Shown: positions 41,974 through 50,880, counted from the stretch's first letter. The stretch: 64,000 nucleotides of DNA from Ectobacillus ponti (GCF_024294785.1 NZ_JANCLT010000003.1:360834-424833), one strand, 5' to 3'. Numbers and translations: made by a program. Notes: generated by a model from the sequence alone, not told the origin.

Positions 41974-42068
41974 ATTGTTCCATTTTTTTCGGTTATTGTT
42001 TCATTTTTTAAAATCATTATTCCACTTTTTCAATTTTTTGTTTCATTTTCAGGAATTTTTGTTCCATG
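41974..42068. repeat. Five repeats phased exactly 21 bases apart
   Basis: In the 390-base gap between nrdF and guaD the motif (A/T)TT(G/A)TT(C/T)CA(T/C) recurs with its fourth base at 41977, 41998, 42019, 42040 and 42061, a strict 21-base period. On the minus strand it reads as heptads like MEQKFLK-MKQKIEK from ATG 42067, but stops appear in the third, fourth and fifth units. Either a phased protein-binding array or the remains of a coiled-coil gene. Confidence 0.6.
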
Positions 42069-42248
42069 CCTGTAAAAGTGGGGAGTAAAATCTCTGAACA
42101 GAAAGTCTGTCAGAAAATCTGCCGATATTGTGGAGTTTGCCGCCTGTCCTGTGCCATCATGTTAAAACATACACCAGGCAGAAGGTGACAACCGGGCAAC
42201 TGCAATGCCATATCCATGTGGCAGCTGACTAACGGGGAGGCGTAAGAA

Positions 42249-42716
42249 ATGAATGAGCGATTTATGAGACTGGCACTGGAGCTTGCCTTTGAAAATGCCT
42301 TGCTTGGCCGCGGCGGGCCGTTTGGAGCGGTCATTGTACAAGAGGGAAAAGTCGTCGGCACAGGCGTCAACAGGGTGACCGCCTCGAAGGATCCGACTGC
42401 CCATGCAGAGATGCAGGCTATCCGGAACGCTTGCAGCAATCTCGGCAGCTTTCAGCTGACGGACTGCGAGGTGTACACAAGCTGCGAGCCTTGCCCGATG
42501 TGCCTCGGCGCGCTGTACTGGGCAAGACCAAAGACCGTATACTTTCATCACACGCGCGAGTAAGCTGCAGAGATTGGCTTTGATGACAGCTTTATCTATA
42601 ACCAGGTGGCATTGCCGGTTGCCGGCCGTATGCTGTCGATGAAGTCTCTCCGGCTGCCGCAAGCCAAAAGCGCATTTGAAATTTGGCAATATACTGACAA
42701 AAAGCAACGGCATTAA
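42249..42716 (+). pseudogene. guaD: Guanine deaminase GuaD with an internal stop codon
   Basis: The frame from ATG 42249 (GGGGAGG upstream) matches GuaD over its whole 155 codons but has TAA at codon 105. Before the stop lie the zinc motifs DPTAHAEMQAIRNA and SCEPCPMCLGALYWARP. After it the same frame continues AAEIGFDDSFIYNQVALPVAG and onward to a natural stop at 42714-42716, where B. subtilis GuaD has DAAEAGFDDSFIY. The stop therefore seems to replace a single Asp/Glu codon. The truncated 104-residue product keeps the active site but lacks the C-terminal swap segment GuaD uses for dimerisation and substrate closure. Confidence 0.82.
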
Positions 42717-42777
42717 CTCCCACTTCCTTGACAGGATATCCAGAAAGTAAAATGTTCACGAAATCGTACGCTGAAAG

Positions 42778-42817
42778 TGTGATGTTTATCACATTTTCAC
42801 TGTCTTCAGCGTAATAA
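42778..42817 (+). promoter_or_regulatory. Fnr box and promoter of nirBD
   Basis: TGTGA-TGTTTA-TCACA (42778-42793) is a perfect Bacillus Fnr/CRP-type palindrome. TAATAA at 42812-42817 places the start near 42824, about 39 bases from the box centre, as for a class II activator. Induction without oxygen is inferred. Confidence 0.72.
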
Positions 42818-42927
42818 GTATGGCAACTTTTTTACATCTCATTCCAACCTATTGGATTTTAGGAAAGCTCTGATAAAATAAATTCAAAGAAATTGCTCAA
42901 TAATTCACAAACAGGAGTGGAAGAGAC

Positions 42928-45327
42928 ATGAGTAAGCAGCGACTAGTGATGATCGGCAACGGCATGGCAGGTGTCCGTTGCATGGAAGAAATTTTAAAGC
43001 GTGATGGAGAGCGCTTTGACATTACCATTTTCGGTGATGAGCCGTATCCGAATTATAACCGCATCCAGCTGTCCAACATTCTGCAGGGGAAAACAAAGCA
43101 GGATGAAATTATGATGAACGACTGGAGCTGGTACGAGGAGAACGGCATCACTTTATATACAAACGAGCGTGTAACAGAAATCAATCGTGAGCAAAAAACA
43201 GTGGTGAGCGAAGCGGGCCGTGTCGTGGCGTATGACGTGCTGCTGATGGCAACAGGCTCCTCTGCTTTCATTCTCCCGGTTCCGGGACATCAGCTCCCGG
43301 GCGTAACCGGCTTCCGTACCATCGATGACTGCAACATGATGATCCAAACAGCAGGCGATTACAAGAAAGCAGTCGTGATCGGCGGCGGCCTGCTTGGCTT
43401 GGAAGCGGCACGCGGCTTGCTGAACCTCGGCATGGAGGTTGAGGTGGTCCACCTCATGCCGCACCTTATGGAGGTGCAGCTCGATGCGCCGGCAGGAGAG
43501 CTGCTGAAGAAGGATTTGGAAGCGCAGGGCATGAAGTTCCTCATGGAAAAGAAAACAGCTGAAATTCTGGGCCATGAGCGTGTAACAGGCCTTCGCTTCG
43601 ATGACGGCACAGAAACAAGCTGCGACCTGGTGGTCATGGCGGTCGGCATCCGTCCCAACACACAGCTCGCAAAGGCAGCCGGCTTGGCGGTGAACCGCGG
43701 TATCGTCGTAAATGATTATATGGAAACATCTGATCCATCCATTTTTGCGGTGGGAGAATGCAATGAGCATAACGGCCTGACCTACGGCCTGGTGGCGCCA
43801 TTATATGAACAGGCAGTCGTGCTGGCTGACCATATTTGCGACAAAGGCACAGCCGGCTATCACGGCAGCGTGCTTTCCACTCAGCTGAAGGTATCCGGCT
43901 GCGACTTGTTCTCTGCCGGCCAGATTTACGAGGATGACGATACAAAAGCAATCGCCGCAAAGGATGATGTAGCCGGCACTTATAAGAAGGTCCTGGTGCG
44001 GGACAACAAGATTGCCGGCATCGTGCTCTATGGCGATGTGTCCGACAGCAACCGCCTGTTCCGTATCATGAAGCAGGGCGCAGACATCAGCGAGTATACA
44101 AAGGCATCCATTCTGCATAAGGGCAATGAAGAAGAGGAGCTGAGCGTTGCCTCCATGCCGGCGGAAGAAGTGATTTGCGGCTGTAACGGGGTCACAAAGG
44201 GTGCAATTGTACAAGCTGTACTGGAGAATGATTTAAAAACCTTTGAACAAGTCAAAAGCTGCACAAAGGCCGGCGGCTCCTGCGGCAAATGTAAGCCGCT
44301 CGTGGTACAGGTGCTGGAGCATACACTTGGCGGTGCGGTGCAGGAGGAAAAGCTGGGCATCTGCGAGTGCACAAAGCTGGACCGTGATGAGCTTGTGGAG
44401 GCCATTAAAAATATGGGCTTGAAAACAGCGAAGGAAGTGCGCAACGTGCTCGGCTGGAAGCACGAAGAGGGCTGCGCGAAATGCCGTCCGGCGTTGAACT
44501 TCTACCTTGGCATGATCTGGCCGCAGGAGCATGAGGATGAAAAGCAATCCCGCCTCGTGAACGAGCGCATGCACGCCAACATTCAAAAGGACGGCACATA
44601 TTCCGTGATTCCAAGAATGTACGGCGGCGTAACTGATGTGCAGCAGCTCCGCAAGCTGGCGGACGTGGCAGAGAAGTACAATGTCCCGCTCATTAAGCTG
44701 ACAGGCGGACAACGCCTCGGATTGTTCGGTGTGAAAAAGGAAGATCTGCCGGCCGTATGGGAAGAGCTTGGCATGCCATCCGGCTATGCTTACGGCAAAA
44801 CACTGCGTACTGTAAAAACTTGCGTAGGCGCCGCCTTCTGCCGCTTCGGCACACAGGATTCCATGAGCCTCGGCATTGCGCTGGAGAAAATGTTTGAGGG
44901 CGTCGACACACCGCATAAGGTGAAAATGGGTGTCTCCGCCTGCCCAAGAAGCTGCGTCGAGTCTGGTGTAAAAGACTTTGGGGTGATCGGCGTGGAGAAC
45001 GGCTTCCAAATCTATATCGGCGGCAACGGCGGTACAGAGGTGAAGGAAGCGAAGCATCTTTGCACCCTGGCCACACAGGAGGAAGTGCTGCGTTTGGCCG
45101 GCGCATTCGTCCAGTATTACCGCGAGACAGGCAAGTATCTGGAGCGCACAGCGCCATGGATGGAGCGTCTGGGCTTTGAGCACATCAAGGAAGTCATGAT
45201 GGACGAAGCACGCGTGGCAGAGCTGTATGCCCGCTATGAGCAGGTGGCGGCGAAGTACCGCGAGCCATGGGCTGAAGTACTGGAAAAACCGGAATTGCAC
45301 GCACTTTATGAAGTGAAGCATGTATAA
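42928..45327 (+). CDS. nirB: Assimilatory/NADH nitrite reductase large subunit
   Basis: A 799-residue multidomain enzyme reducing nitrite to ammonia. Order: FAD/NAD domain (MIGNGMAGVRCMEEI, then VVIGGGLLGLEAARGL near 148), two BFD-like [2Fe-2S] domains (CGCNGVTKGAIVQA with CTKAGGSCGKC, and a second ending EEGCAKCRP), then sulphite/nitrite reductase ferredoxin-like and 4Fe-4S/siroheme domains with CVGAAFC and CPRSC ligating the cluster. Equivalent to B. subtilis NasD. GGAGTGGAAGAG precedes ATG 42928. The Fnr box upstream suggests a respiratory or fermentative nitrite sink rather than pure assimilation. Confidence 0.94.
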   Translation: MSKQRLVMIGNGMAGVRCMEEILKRDGERFDITIFGDEPYPNYNRIQLSNILQGKTKQDEIMMNDWSWYEENGITLYTNERVTEINREQKTVVSEAGRVVAYDVLLMATGSSAFILPVPGHQLPGVTGFRTIDDCNMMIQTAGDYKKAVVIGGGLLGLEAARGLLNLGMEVEVVHLMPHLMEVQLDAPAGELLKKDLEAQGMKFLMEKKTAEILGHERVTGLRFDDGTETSCDLVVMAVGIRPNTQLAKAAGLAVNRGIVVNDYMETSDPSIFAVGECNEHNGLTYGLVAPLYEQAVVLADHICDKGTAGYHGSVLSTQLKVSGCDLFSAGQIYEDDDTKAIAAKDDVAGTYKKVLVRDNKIAGIVLYGDVSDSNRLFRIMKQGADISEYTKASILHKGNEEEELSVASMPAEEVICGCNGVTKGAIVQAVLENDLKTFEQVKSCTKAGGSCGKCKPLVVQVLEHTLGGAVQEEKLGICECTKLDRDELVEAIKNMGLKTAKEVRNVLGWKHEEGCAKCRPALNFYLGMIWPQEHEDEKQSRLVNERMHANIQKDGTYSVIPRMYGGVTDVQQLRKLADVAEKYNVPLIKLTGGQRLGLFGVKKEDLPAVWEELGMPSGYAYGKTLRTVKTCVGAAFCRFGTQDSMSLGIALEKMFEGVDTPHKVKMGVSACPRSCVESGVKDFGVIGVENGFQIYIGGNGGTEVKEAKHLCTLATQEEVLRLAGAFVQYYRETGKYLERTAPWMERLGFEHIKEVMMDEARVAELYARYEQVAAKYREPWAEVLEKPELHALYEVKHV

Positions 45328-45342
45328 GGGAGCGGATGAAGG

Positions 45343-45663
45343 ATGGCGACAATGACAGCACGTAAGGTACAATTGATGAAGGTGGAAGAGCTGCCGGTCG
45401 GTGCCGGCAGAGAGGTGGAGGCGGACGGCGTCAGCATCGCCGTCTTCCGCCTCCCAAATGGCAAGGTGTACGCCCTGCGCAACGGTTCACCATACCGCAA
45501 CAGCCCGCTGGTGGAAGGCATTGTGTCCGGAGAGTATGTGTACTGCTCTCTGTACAACTGGAAAATATCACTGGCAACCGGAGAGGTACAAAAACCGGAT
45601 GATGGGCGCGTACAAACATATCCTATAGAAATACAGGACGGATACGTCTACATTACATTGTGA
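45343..45663 (+). CDS. nirD: Nitrite reductase small subunit NirD
   Basis: A 106-residue Rieske-fold protein without the Cys/His cluster ligands: the usual CPH and CPxH positions are NGSPYRNSPL and CSLYNWKIS, normal for NirD. Ends DGYVYITL. It partners NirB (NasE in B. subtilis). It starts 15 bases after nirB with GGAGCGGATGAAGG upstream and runs 10 bases short of the siroheme gene. Confidence 0.93.
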   Translation: MATMTARKVQLMKVEELPVGAGREVEADGVSIAVFRLPNGKVYALRNGSPYRNSPLVEGIVSGEYVYCSLYNWKISLATGEVQKPDDGRVQTYPIEIQDGYVYITL

Positions 45664-45673
45664 GGGAGCAGTC

Positions 45674-47140
45674 ATGAGAGAAGATGCGGGAAAGGTATAT
45701 CTAGTGGGAGCAGGGCCGGGCGATGAAGGGCTCATTACGGAAAAAGGGAAGCGGAGCATCACGGCGGCAGATGTCATTGTCTATGACCGGCTGGTAAATG
45801 CGCGCCTTCTCGAGCATGCGAAGGACACCTGTGAATTTGTGTACTGCGGCAAGCTGCCAAAGCATCATGTGATGCGGCAGGAGCAAATCAACCAGGTGCT
45901 TGTGCGTTATGCGCAGGAAGGCAAAACTGTTGTCCGGCTGAAGGGCGGCGACCCGTCTGTGTTTGGCCGCGTCGGGGAAGAGGCTGCCGAGCTGGCCGTC
46001 CGGGGCATTCCGTATGAAATGGTGCCCGGCGTCACGTCCAGCATCGCAGCCGCGGCTTATGCAGGCATCCCGGTGACACACCGTGAATACAGCAACACCT
46101 TCACGATGGCAACCGGACACTGCAAGGAGGATTCCACAGACTTGGATTTTGCCGCTCTTGCCAAAAGCAAGACGGCTGCCTTTTATATGGGCATCCAAAA
46201 CCTTTCCTACCTCTCATCTCAATTGATTGCAAACGGAAGGGACAGACAGACACCAGTGGCGGTCATTGAATGGGGCACAACCGGCCGGCAGAAAACAGTG
46301 CTCGGCACGCTTGCAAGCATCCAGCAGCGCGTAACGGAGGCCGGCATCGCCAATCCGGCCATGACCGTCATCGGCGAAGTGGCCCAGCTGCGCCGCGAGC
46401 TTGCCTGGTTTGAGGAAAAGCCATTCTACGGCAAGCGGGTGCTCGTAGCGAAGGCAGCAGCAGAGCGGAGCGACATTGCCGCCTATTTGGCGGAAAACGG
46501 GGCGGACGTGTGGGAGATTCCGCACTTTCGCAAGCGCGCCCTGAAGCTGGCGGAGACCGAGGTGCGCCGCGTGCTGGAAGCGGATCGCGTTGTCTTTTAT
46601 GCGCCTGACAGCGTGGCATTTTTCATGGAGGCGATCCTTGTATGCGGCTTGGATGTCCGGGATTTGCCGCGCCGCATGGAAGGCGTTTCGGCAAAATCCG
46701 TGGAGGTACTGGGACAGTATGGAATCCGCGCCGGACTCGTGCAGCCGGCTGACGGCGAAACACTGTATATCGGCCGTGCGCTGTCGCTGGCGGAGGAGGA
46801 GAAGCTGCAGGCTGCTTGGGGCCGCGGCGTATTTCTGGCCACGCATCAGCTTGAGCATGACGCCCGCTTTGATGAGGTAAGTGAGCGCATGTGGACGGAA
46901 TTTCCTTGGGAAACAGTCATGTTTCCGAATCAGGCAGCAGTTGCGGCGTTTGTGGCGGAAATGGAGCGGATGGGGGTGGACAAGGCCATCTACACAGCAT
47001 TGTCCTATGCCTGCATCGGCAAAACGACAGAGGACCTTGCCCGCGCGTATGGCTTTACACGCCGTGATGAGCTGCAGACGATGCTGCAGAAGCAGGAATG
47101 GAAGAAGTCTTGCGCTCCGGCTGCTGCTCCGTTACGATAG
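45674..47140 (+). CDS. cobA: Uroporphyrinogen-III C-methyltransferase fused to HemD-like domain
   Basis: A 488-residue protein like B. subtilis NasF. Residues about 1-240 are the SUMT domain (YLVGAGPGDEGLIT, VVRLKGGDPSVFGR, PGVTSSIAAAAYAGIPVTHR), which makes precorrin-2 with SAM. Residues about 250-480 are uroporphyrinogen-III synthase-like (KRVLVAKAAAERSDIAAYL, VFYAPDSVAFFMEA). It supplies the first step of siroheme for NirB, and is in the same operon. GAGGGAGCAGTC precedes ATG 45674. Confidence 0.92.
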   Translation: MREDAGKVYLVGAGPGDEGLITEKGKRSITAADVIVYDRLVNARLLEHAKDTCEFVYCGKLPKHHVMRQEQINQVLVRYAQEGKTVVRLKGGDPSVFGRVGEEAAELAVRGIPYEMVPGVTSSIAAAAYAGIPVTHREYSNTFTMATGHCKEDSTDLDFAALAKSKTAAFYMGIQNLSYLSSQLIANGRDRQTPVAVIEWGTTGRQKTVLGTLASIQQRVTEAGIANPAMTVIGEVAQLRRELAWFEEKPFYGKRVLVAKAAAERSDIAAYLAENGADVWEIPHFRKRALKLAETEVRRVLEADRVVFYAPDSVAFFMEAILVCGLDVRDLPRRMEGVSAKSVEVLGQYGIRAGLVQPADGETLYIGRALSLAEEEKLQAAWGRGVFLATHQLEHDARFDEVSERMWTEFPWETVMFPNQAAVAAFVAEMERMGVDKAIYTALSYACIGKTTEDLARAYGFTRRDELQTMLQKQEWKKSCAPAAAPLR

Positions 47141-47155
47141 GCTTGAGGTGAGAGG

Positions 47156-47638
47156 ATGAAGCTATATCCCATTATGCTGAAGCTTGCCGGCAAGAAGGTC
47201 GCCATTGTCGGAGGCGGAGCCATCGCGTACCGGAAAGCGGCCGGATTGGCTGAAACCGGGGCGGACATTGTTGTCATCAGCCCACAGCTGCATGAAAGCT
47301 TTGCGGCGCTGTCTGTCAGCTGGCGGAACAAACGGTTTGAGCCGGAGGATATCACCGGTGCCCATCTGGTGTTTGCCGCCACAGATGATGCGGCCGTGAA
47401 CCGGCAGGTGGCGGAGGCTGCCGCGGACTGGCAGTGGGTCGATGTGACAAGCGAACAGGAGCTGTCAGCCTTTTATGTGCCGGCGGTTGTGCGGCGGGGC
47501 GACCTTGTGCTCGCGGTGTCCACATCAGGCGCCAGCCCGGCTTTGGCGAAGAGAGTCAAGCAGGAGCTTGAACAGCAATACGGTGAGGAATATGTGCAAA
47601 TCGTGCAGCATTATAAGCATGAGCGCAAGAAGAGATAA
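47156..47638 (+). CDS. sirC: Precorrin-2 dehydrogenase (SirC/YlnF-like)
   Basis: A 160-residue NAD-binding protein: KKVAIVGGGAIAYRKAAGL is the Rossmann loop, then LVFAATDDAAVNRQVAEAA and VLAVSTSGASPALAKRVKQEL, the Met8/SirC pattern. It oxidises precorrin-2 to sirohydrochlorin. The iron-inserting chelatase (SirB) is not seen nearby and must be elsewhere. It is the last gene of the nirB operon, with GAGGTGAGAGG ahead of ATG 47156 and a terminator behind. Confidence 0.9.
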   Translation: MKLYPIMLKLAGKKVAIVGGGAIAYRKAAGLAETGADIVVISPQLHESFAALSVSWRNKRFEPEDITGAHLVFAATDDAAVNRQVAEAAADWQWVDVTSEQELSAFYVPAVVRRGDLVLAVSTSGASPALAKRVKQELEQQYGEEYVQIVQHYKHERKKR

Positions 47639-47663
47639 AGCCTGCAGCTGCAGGCTCTTTTTG
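47639..47663. terminator. Terminator of the nir operon
   Basis: AGCCTGCAGCTGCAGGCT is a perfect palindrome followed by CTTTTTG, directly after the sirC stop. Confidence 0.85.
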
Positions 47664-48212
47664 TTATTCCTTATGTCTTGCCATGATGTACGTGCTGTAA
47701 TATTTGCCGTCGGAAAGAATTCTATCTCTCTTCATGAATCCTTCAATCTCAAAGCCAAGTCTTTTATACAGCTCAATTGCATGTTTGTTTGTCTCCAGCA
47801 CACCATGTAAAACGATTTTTTGAATATCATTGGCATCAGCCCAGGAGATGGTTTCCGTCATAAGGCGCTTGCCGATCCCGTGCCCCCAGAATTCCTGCAG
47901 CACGCCCAACCCAAACTCCACCTTATGTAAAAAGCGTTTCAAATCAGGGCCCGCGCATCGGGAATAACCGATGATTCTTCCTTCTGCCTCTGCCACCAGG
48001 AGCAGCCGGCGGGGATGGCTTGCATCTGCTGCAATGATGCCGGCAAAGCCAGCCGGGTCAATATATGCTTCCCCTCTTTCCCGGTCCATGTTCTCCGTCT
48101 CTCCGTCAATCTGCAATCGCAGCTGTGATAAAGCACCGGCATCCTGTTCCACAGCGGATCGGATGGTATAGCGGAGTCCCTTGGCATGAACTTCTTGTGC
48201 ATGAATGATCAT
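47664..48212 (-). CDS. GNAT N-acetyltransferase
   Basis: A 182-residue GNAT-fold protein. The acetyl-CoA loop is GVLQEFWGHGIGKRLMTETI and the following helix is HAIELYKRLGFEIEGFMKRDR, as in PhnO- and RimI-like enzymes. Substrate unknown. I choose ATG 48212, six bases after GGAGTG; a GTG at 48221 is nearer the same site and less likely. Convergent with the nir operon. Confidence 0.85.
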   Translation of the reverse strand: MIIHAQEVHAKGLRYTIRSAVEQDAGALSQLRLQIDGETENMDRERGEAYIDPAGFAGIIAADASHPRRLLLVAEAEGRIIGYSRCAGPDLKRFLHKVEFGLGVLQEFWGHGIGKRLMTETISWADANDIQKIVLHGVLETNKHAIELYKRLGFEIEGFMKRDRILSDGKYYSTYIMARHKE

Positions 48213-48357
48213 CAAATTCACTCCGTTTCCAGTTTGGATTATATCAAATAGGAATTTTCACACAGGAAAACTATTATACTTGCAATTGTGAGAATAAGGA
48301 AGATATATATTCTGTAGGATGAAAATTTTGTAAGCCCAGAAAGAAGTCTAAAGATAA

Positions 48358-48419
48358 TTGACGGAATTATTAAAAAATAATACAATTTAAAATGGAAAGG
48401 TATTTCATATCATGGAAAA
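48358..48419 (+). promoter_or_regulatory. Promoter and IclR-type operator (site 1)
   Basis: TTGACG (48358) and TACAAT (48381) with a 17-base spacer. Immediately downstream, 48393-48419 begins TGGAAAGGTATTTCATA and ends TGGAAAA. Almost the same 27 bases recur at 49181-49207 ahead of the next gene, so it is probably the binding site of the IclR protein. Confidence 0.7.
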
Positions 48420-48430
48420 GAGGGGTGGAG

Positions 48431-49162
48431 ATGGTTCAATCGATTGACCGGGCCATGCAAATTATCTCCCTGCTCAGCTCAGATGAACGAAAAGCGGAAT
48501 GGTCGATTTCCGAGCTGTCCGGGCAAACCGGCCTGCCGGTCAGCACCATGCACCGCCTGCTGCAGTCGCTCATGCAGCATGAATTGGTGGCGCAGAATGC
48601 CGATACAAAGCGCTATAAGCTCGGTTATCGGTGGCTGGAGCTGGGGCTGCGCACCTTGAATACGCTGGATCTGCGTGCAGTGGCACGGCCCGCGATGGAG
48701 AGGCTTGTGGCAGAGGTGGAGGAAAATGCGTTTTTGAACATCATCAGCGGAAGAGACGGCATCGTGATTGAGAAGGTGGAAAGCCCGCTGAAAATCCGTG
48801 TGGATGAGCAGCTTGGCACCCGGATTCCTTTGACAGTCGGGGCCCCAAACAAGGTGCTGTTGGCCTTTATGCCGCAGGAGGAGCGCGAGGCTGTAATGAA
48901 ACGGCAGCCGGCGGAACAGCAGGCAGCACTGGAGCAGCTTCTGCACCAAATTCGGGAACAGGGCTATGCCATCAGCATCAGTGAAAAAACAGAGGACACA
49001 GCCGCAGTGGCGGCGCCGGTATTCGACCATGCAGGAAGGGCAGCTGCCGCTGTCAGCATCGGAATTCCAGGCTTTCGCTTCACGGAGGATCGAATTCCAG
49101 CCTTTATTCAACAGGTGCAGGAAACAGCAGCACAGATTTCTTTTTCGCTTGGCCAGACATAA
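48431..49162 (+). CDS. IclR-family transcriptional regulator
   Basis: A 243-residue protein with an N-terminal winged helix (ISELSGQTGLPVSTMHRLLQSL, residues about 22-45) and a C-terminal GAF-like effector domain (VGAPNKVLLAFMPQEE, AISISEKTEDTAAVAAPVFD, AAVSIGIPGFRF). It probably controls itself and the RocB-like peptidase through the twin operators. GAGGGGTGGAG lies before ATG 48431. The effector is unknown; arginine or an N-acylated amino acid would fit the neighbour. Confidence 0.9.
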   Translation: MVQSIDRAMQIISLLSSDERKAEWSISELSGQTGLPVSTMHRLLQSLMQHELVAQNADTKRYKLGYRWLELGLRTLNTLDLRAVARPAMERLVAEVEENAFLNIISGRDGIVIEKVESPLKIRVDEQLGTRIPLTVGAPNKVLLAFMPQEEREAVMKRQPAEQQAALEQLLHQIREQGYAISISEKTEDTAAVAAPVFDHAGRAAAAVSIGIPGFRFTEDRIPAFIQQVQETAAQISFSLGQT

Positions 49163-49180
49163 TTTTTTTAGCTGCAACAA

Positions 49181-49207
49181 TGGAAAGGTTTTTCATAATA
49201 CGGAAAA
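49181..49207 (+). promoter_or_regulatory. IclR-type operator (site 2)
   Basis: TGGAAAGGTTTTTCATAATA plus CGGAAAA, matching site 1 at 23 of 27 positions. It lies 13 bases before the rocB-like start codon, after the IclR stop. Confidence 0.65.
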
Positions 49208-49219
49208 CGGGGGATATAC

Positions 49220-50848
49220 ATGCAAATCTTGGAGATGAAATGGCAGACAAAGGAAGGGTTTTTGAAGCTGCTTTGCGACTTAGTCGGGTTCGGAAGCATT
49301 ACCGGCACGCCAGCAGAGGTGGGCGTGGCGCATTTTATTGTGGAGCAGCTGCAGACGCTTTCCTACTTTCAGGAGCACCCGGAGCAGGTGCGGACACATC
49401 TGACGAAGGATGGGCGCCTCATTGTCACGGCGCTGGTGAAGAATGCGGCAGAGAAGCAGGAGACAGCGGTGCTGCTGAGCCATTTTGACGTCGTGGCGAT
49501 TGAGGACTATGGCCGCTGGCGCCATCTTGCATTCCAGCCTGAGGAGCTTACGAAAGCTTTCCAGGCACAGAAGCATTTGCTGCCGCAGGATGTGCAGCGG
49601 GATATGGAAACAGGCGAGTGGCTGTTCGGCCGCGGCACCATGGATATGAAATGCGGGCTGGCGGCACAGATGGCGATGCTGGAACGGGCTGCGGCAGGAG
49701 TGTTTGAAGGAAATGTGCTGCTGCTCGCTGTGTGCGATGAGGAGGTCAACTCAGCCGGGATGTTGGCCGCAGCGCCTGTGCTGCTGGAGCTGGCGGAGGA
49801 GCATCAGCTGAAATATCAGGTTTGTCTGGATTCAGAGCCGCATTTTCCCCGCTACCCGGGCGATGAAACAAACTACATTTACAGTGGTTCTATCGGCAAG
49901 GTGCTGCCGGGCTTCTTCTGTTATGGCAAGGAGGCGCATGTCGGAGAACCGTTGGCGGGGCTGAACGCGAACCTGATGGCATCCTATGTGACCTGTGAGC
50001 TGGAGCTGAACACTGCGTATTGTGAGACAGTCCGGGGGGAAGTCATGCAGCCGCCGACAAGTCTGCAGCAGTACGATTTGAAAAAGGGTTACTCCGTGCA
50101 AACGCCGCATAAGGCGGCAGTGTTGTTTAACCTGTTTGTCATGGAAAAGCCGATGGAGGAAATTGTCCGCCAGCTGAAGGGAAGTGCAGAAGCAGCCGCG
50201 CGGAGCATTGAGGAGACATATCGGCGGCAGGCGCAGCGCTTCGCGAAGCTGCAGCATTCCGATCCGAAGGAGCTGCAGGTGAAGGTATGGACGCTGCAGG
50301 AGCTGCTCGATTATGCGGTGCAGACATACGGTGCGGAAGCGGTGGCGCGCCTGCAGGACATCCGTCCGGAAAAGGGCGAAGATGAGCGGGACGTGGCGGT
50401 GCGGTTCGTGGATGAACTTGCTTCGCTTTGCAATGAGCAGGCGCCGATGATTGTGCTGTTCTTTGCGCCGCCGTACTACCCGTCCGTCAGTTCAGAGGAG
50501 CTGCCGCATATCCGGCGCACAGCGGACCATATCATGCAATACGCCTGGGAGCGGCACGGCGTGGCGCTGCAGCGGATGCTGTATATGCCCGGCCTGTCCG
50601 ATATGAGCTACACAAGCCTGCAGCAGCCATTGTCCTCCCTGGAGCAGCTGACTGGCAACATGCCGCTTTGGGGCAGCGTATACAGCCTGCCGCTTGAGGA
50701 GCTTGCCAAGCTGAACGTGCCTGTCATAAACGTAGGGCCGATTGGCAGAGATGCGCATAAGTGGACTGAACGGCTGGATGTCGCCTATGCAACAGGACCG
50801 CTTCTGTCGCTTCTTGAGGAGACGATCCGTACCGTACTGCAACCATAA
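49220..50848 (+). CDS. rocB: RocB-like M20 family peptidase
   Basis: A 542-residue metallopeptidase-fold protein of the arginine-utilisation RocB type. Metal-ligand motifs: LLSHFDVVA, GRGTMDMKCGLAAQMA, CDEEVNSAG and CLDSEP. The length and the C-terminal APPYYPSVSS and LPGLSDMSY-type segments fit RocB (RocB of B. subtilis is of this size), whose exact reaction is not established. GGGGGA lies before ATG 49220. It follows its probable regulator and shares its operator type; none of the other roc genes are here. Confidence 0.87.
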   Translation: MQILEMKWQTKEGFLKLLCDLVGFGSITGTPAEVGVAHFIVEQLQTLSYFQEHPEQVRTHLTKDGRLIVTALVKNAAEKQETAVLLSHFDVVAIEDYGRWRHLAFQPEELTKAFQAQKHLLPQDVQRDMETGEWLFGRGTMDMKCGLAAQMAMLERAAAGVFEGNVLLLAVCDEEVNSAGMLAAAPVLLELAEEHQLKYQVCLDSEPHFPRYPGDETNYIYSGSIGKVLPGFFCYGKEAHVGEPLAGLNANLMASYVTCELELNTAYCETVRGEVMQPPTSLQQYDLKKGYSVQTPHKAAVLFNLFVMEKPMEEIVRQLKGSAEAAARSIEETYRRQAQRFAKLQHSDPKELQVKVWTLQELLDYAVQTYGAEAVARLQDIRPEKGEDERDVAVRFVDELASLCNEQAPMIVLFFAPPYYPSVSSEELPHIRRTADHIMQYAWERHGVALQRMLYMPGLSDMSYTSLQQPLSSLEQLTGNMPLWGSVYSLPLEELAKLNVPVINVGPIGRDAHKWTERLDVAYATGPLLSLLEETIRTVLQP

Positions 50849-50849
50849 C

Positions 50850-50880
50850 AAAAGCGAGCCGCCCAGGCTCGCTTTTGTCT
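50850..50880. terminator. Bidirectional terminator
   Basis: ACAAAAGCGAGCC and GGCTCGCTTTTGT with a GCCCA loop, between convergent genes. Confidence 0.88.

Noticed and set aside
41824-42075. Plus-strand frame of 83 codons after nrdF
   Set aside because: Runs through the nrdF terminator and the T-rich repeat region, giving Phe/Ser-rich sequence without a ribosome site.
44233-45372. Minus-strand frame of 379 codons opposite nirB
   Set aside because: Cys/His-rich shadow of a well-identified enzyme; no start signal or family match.
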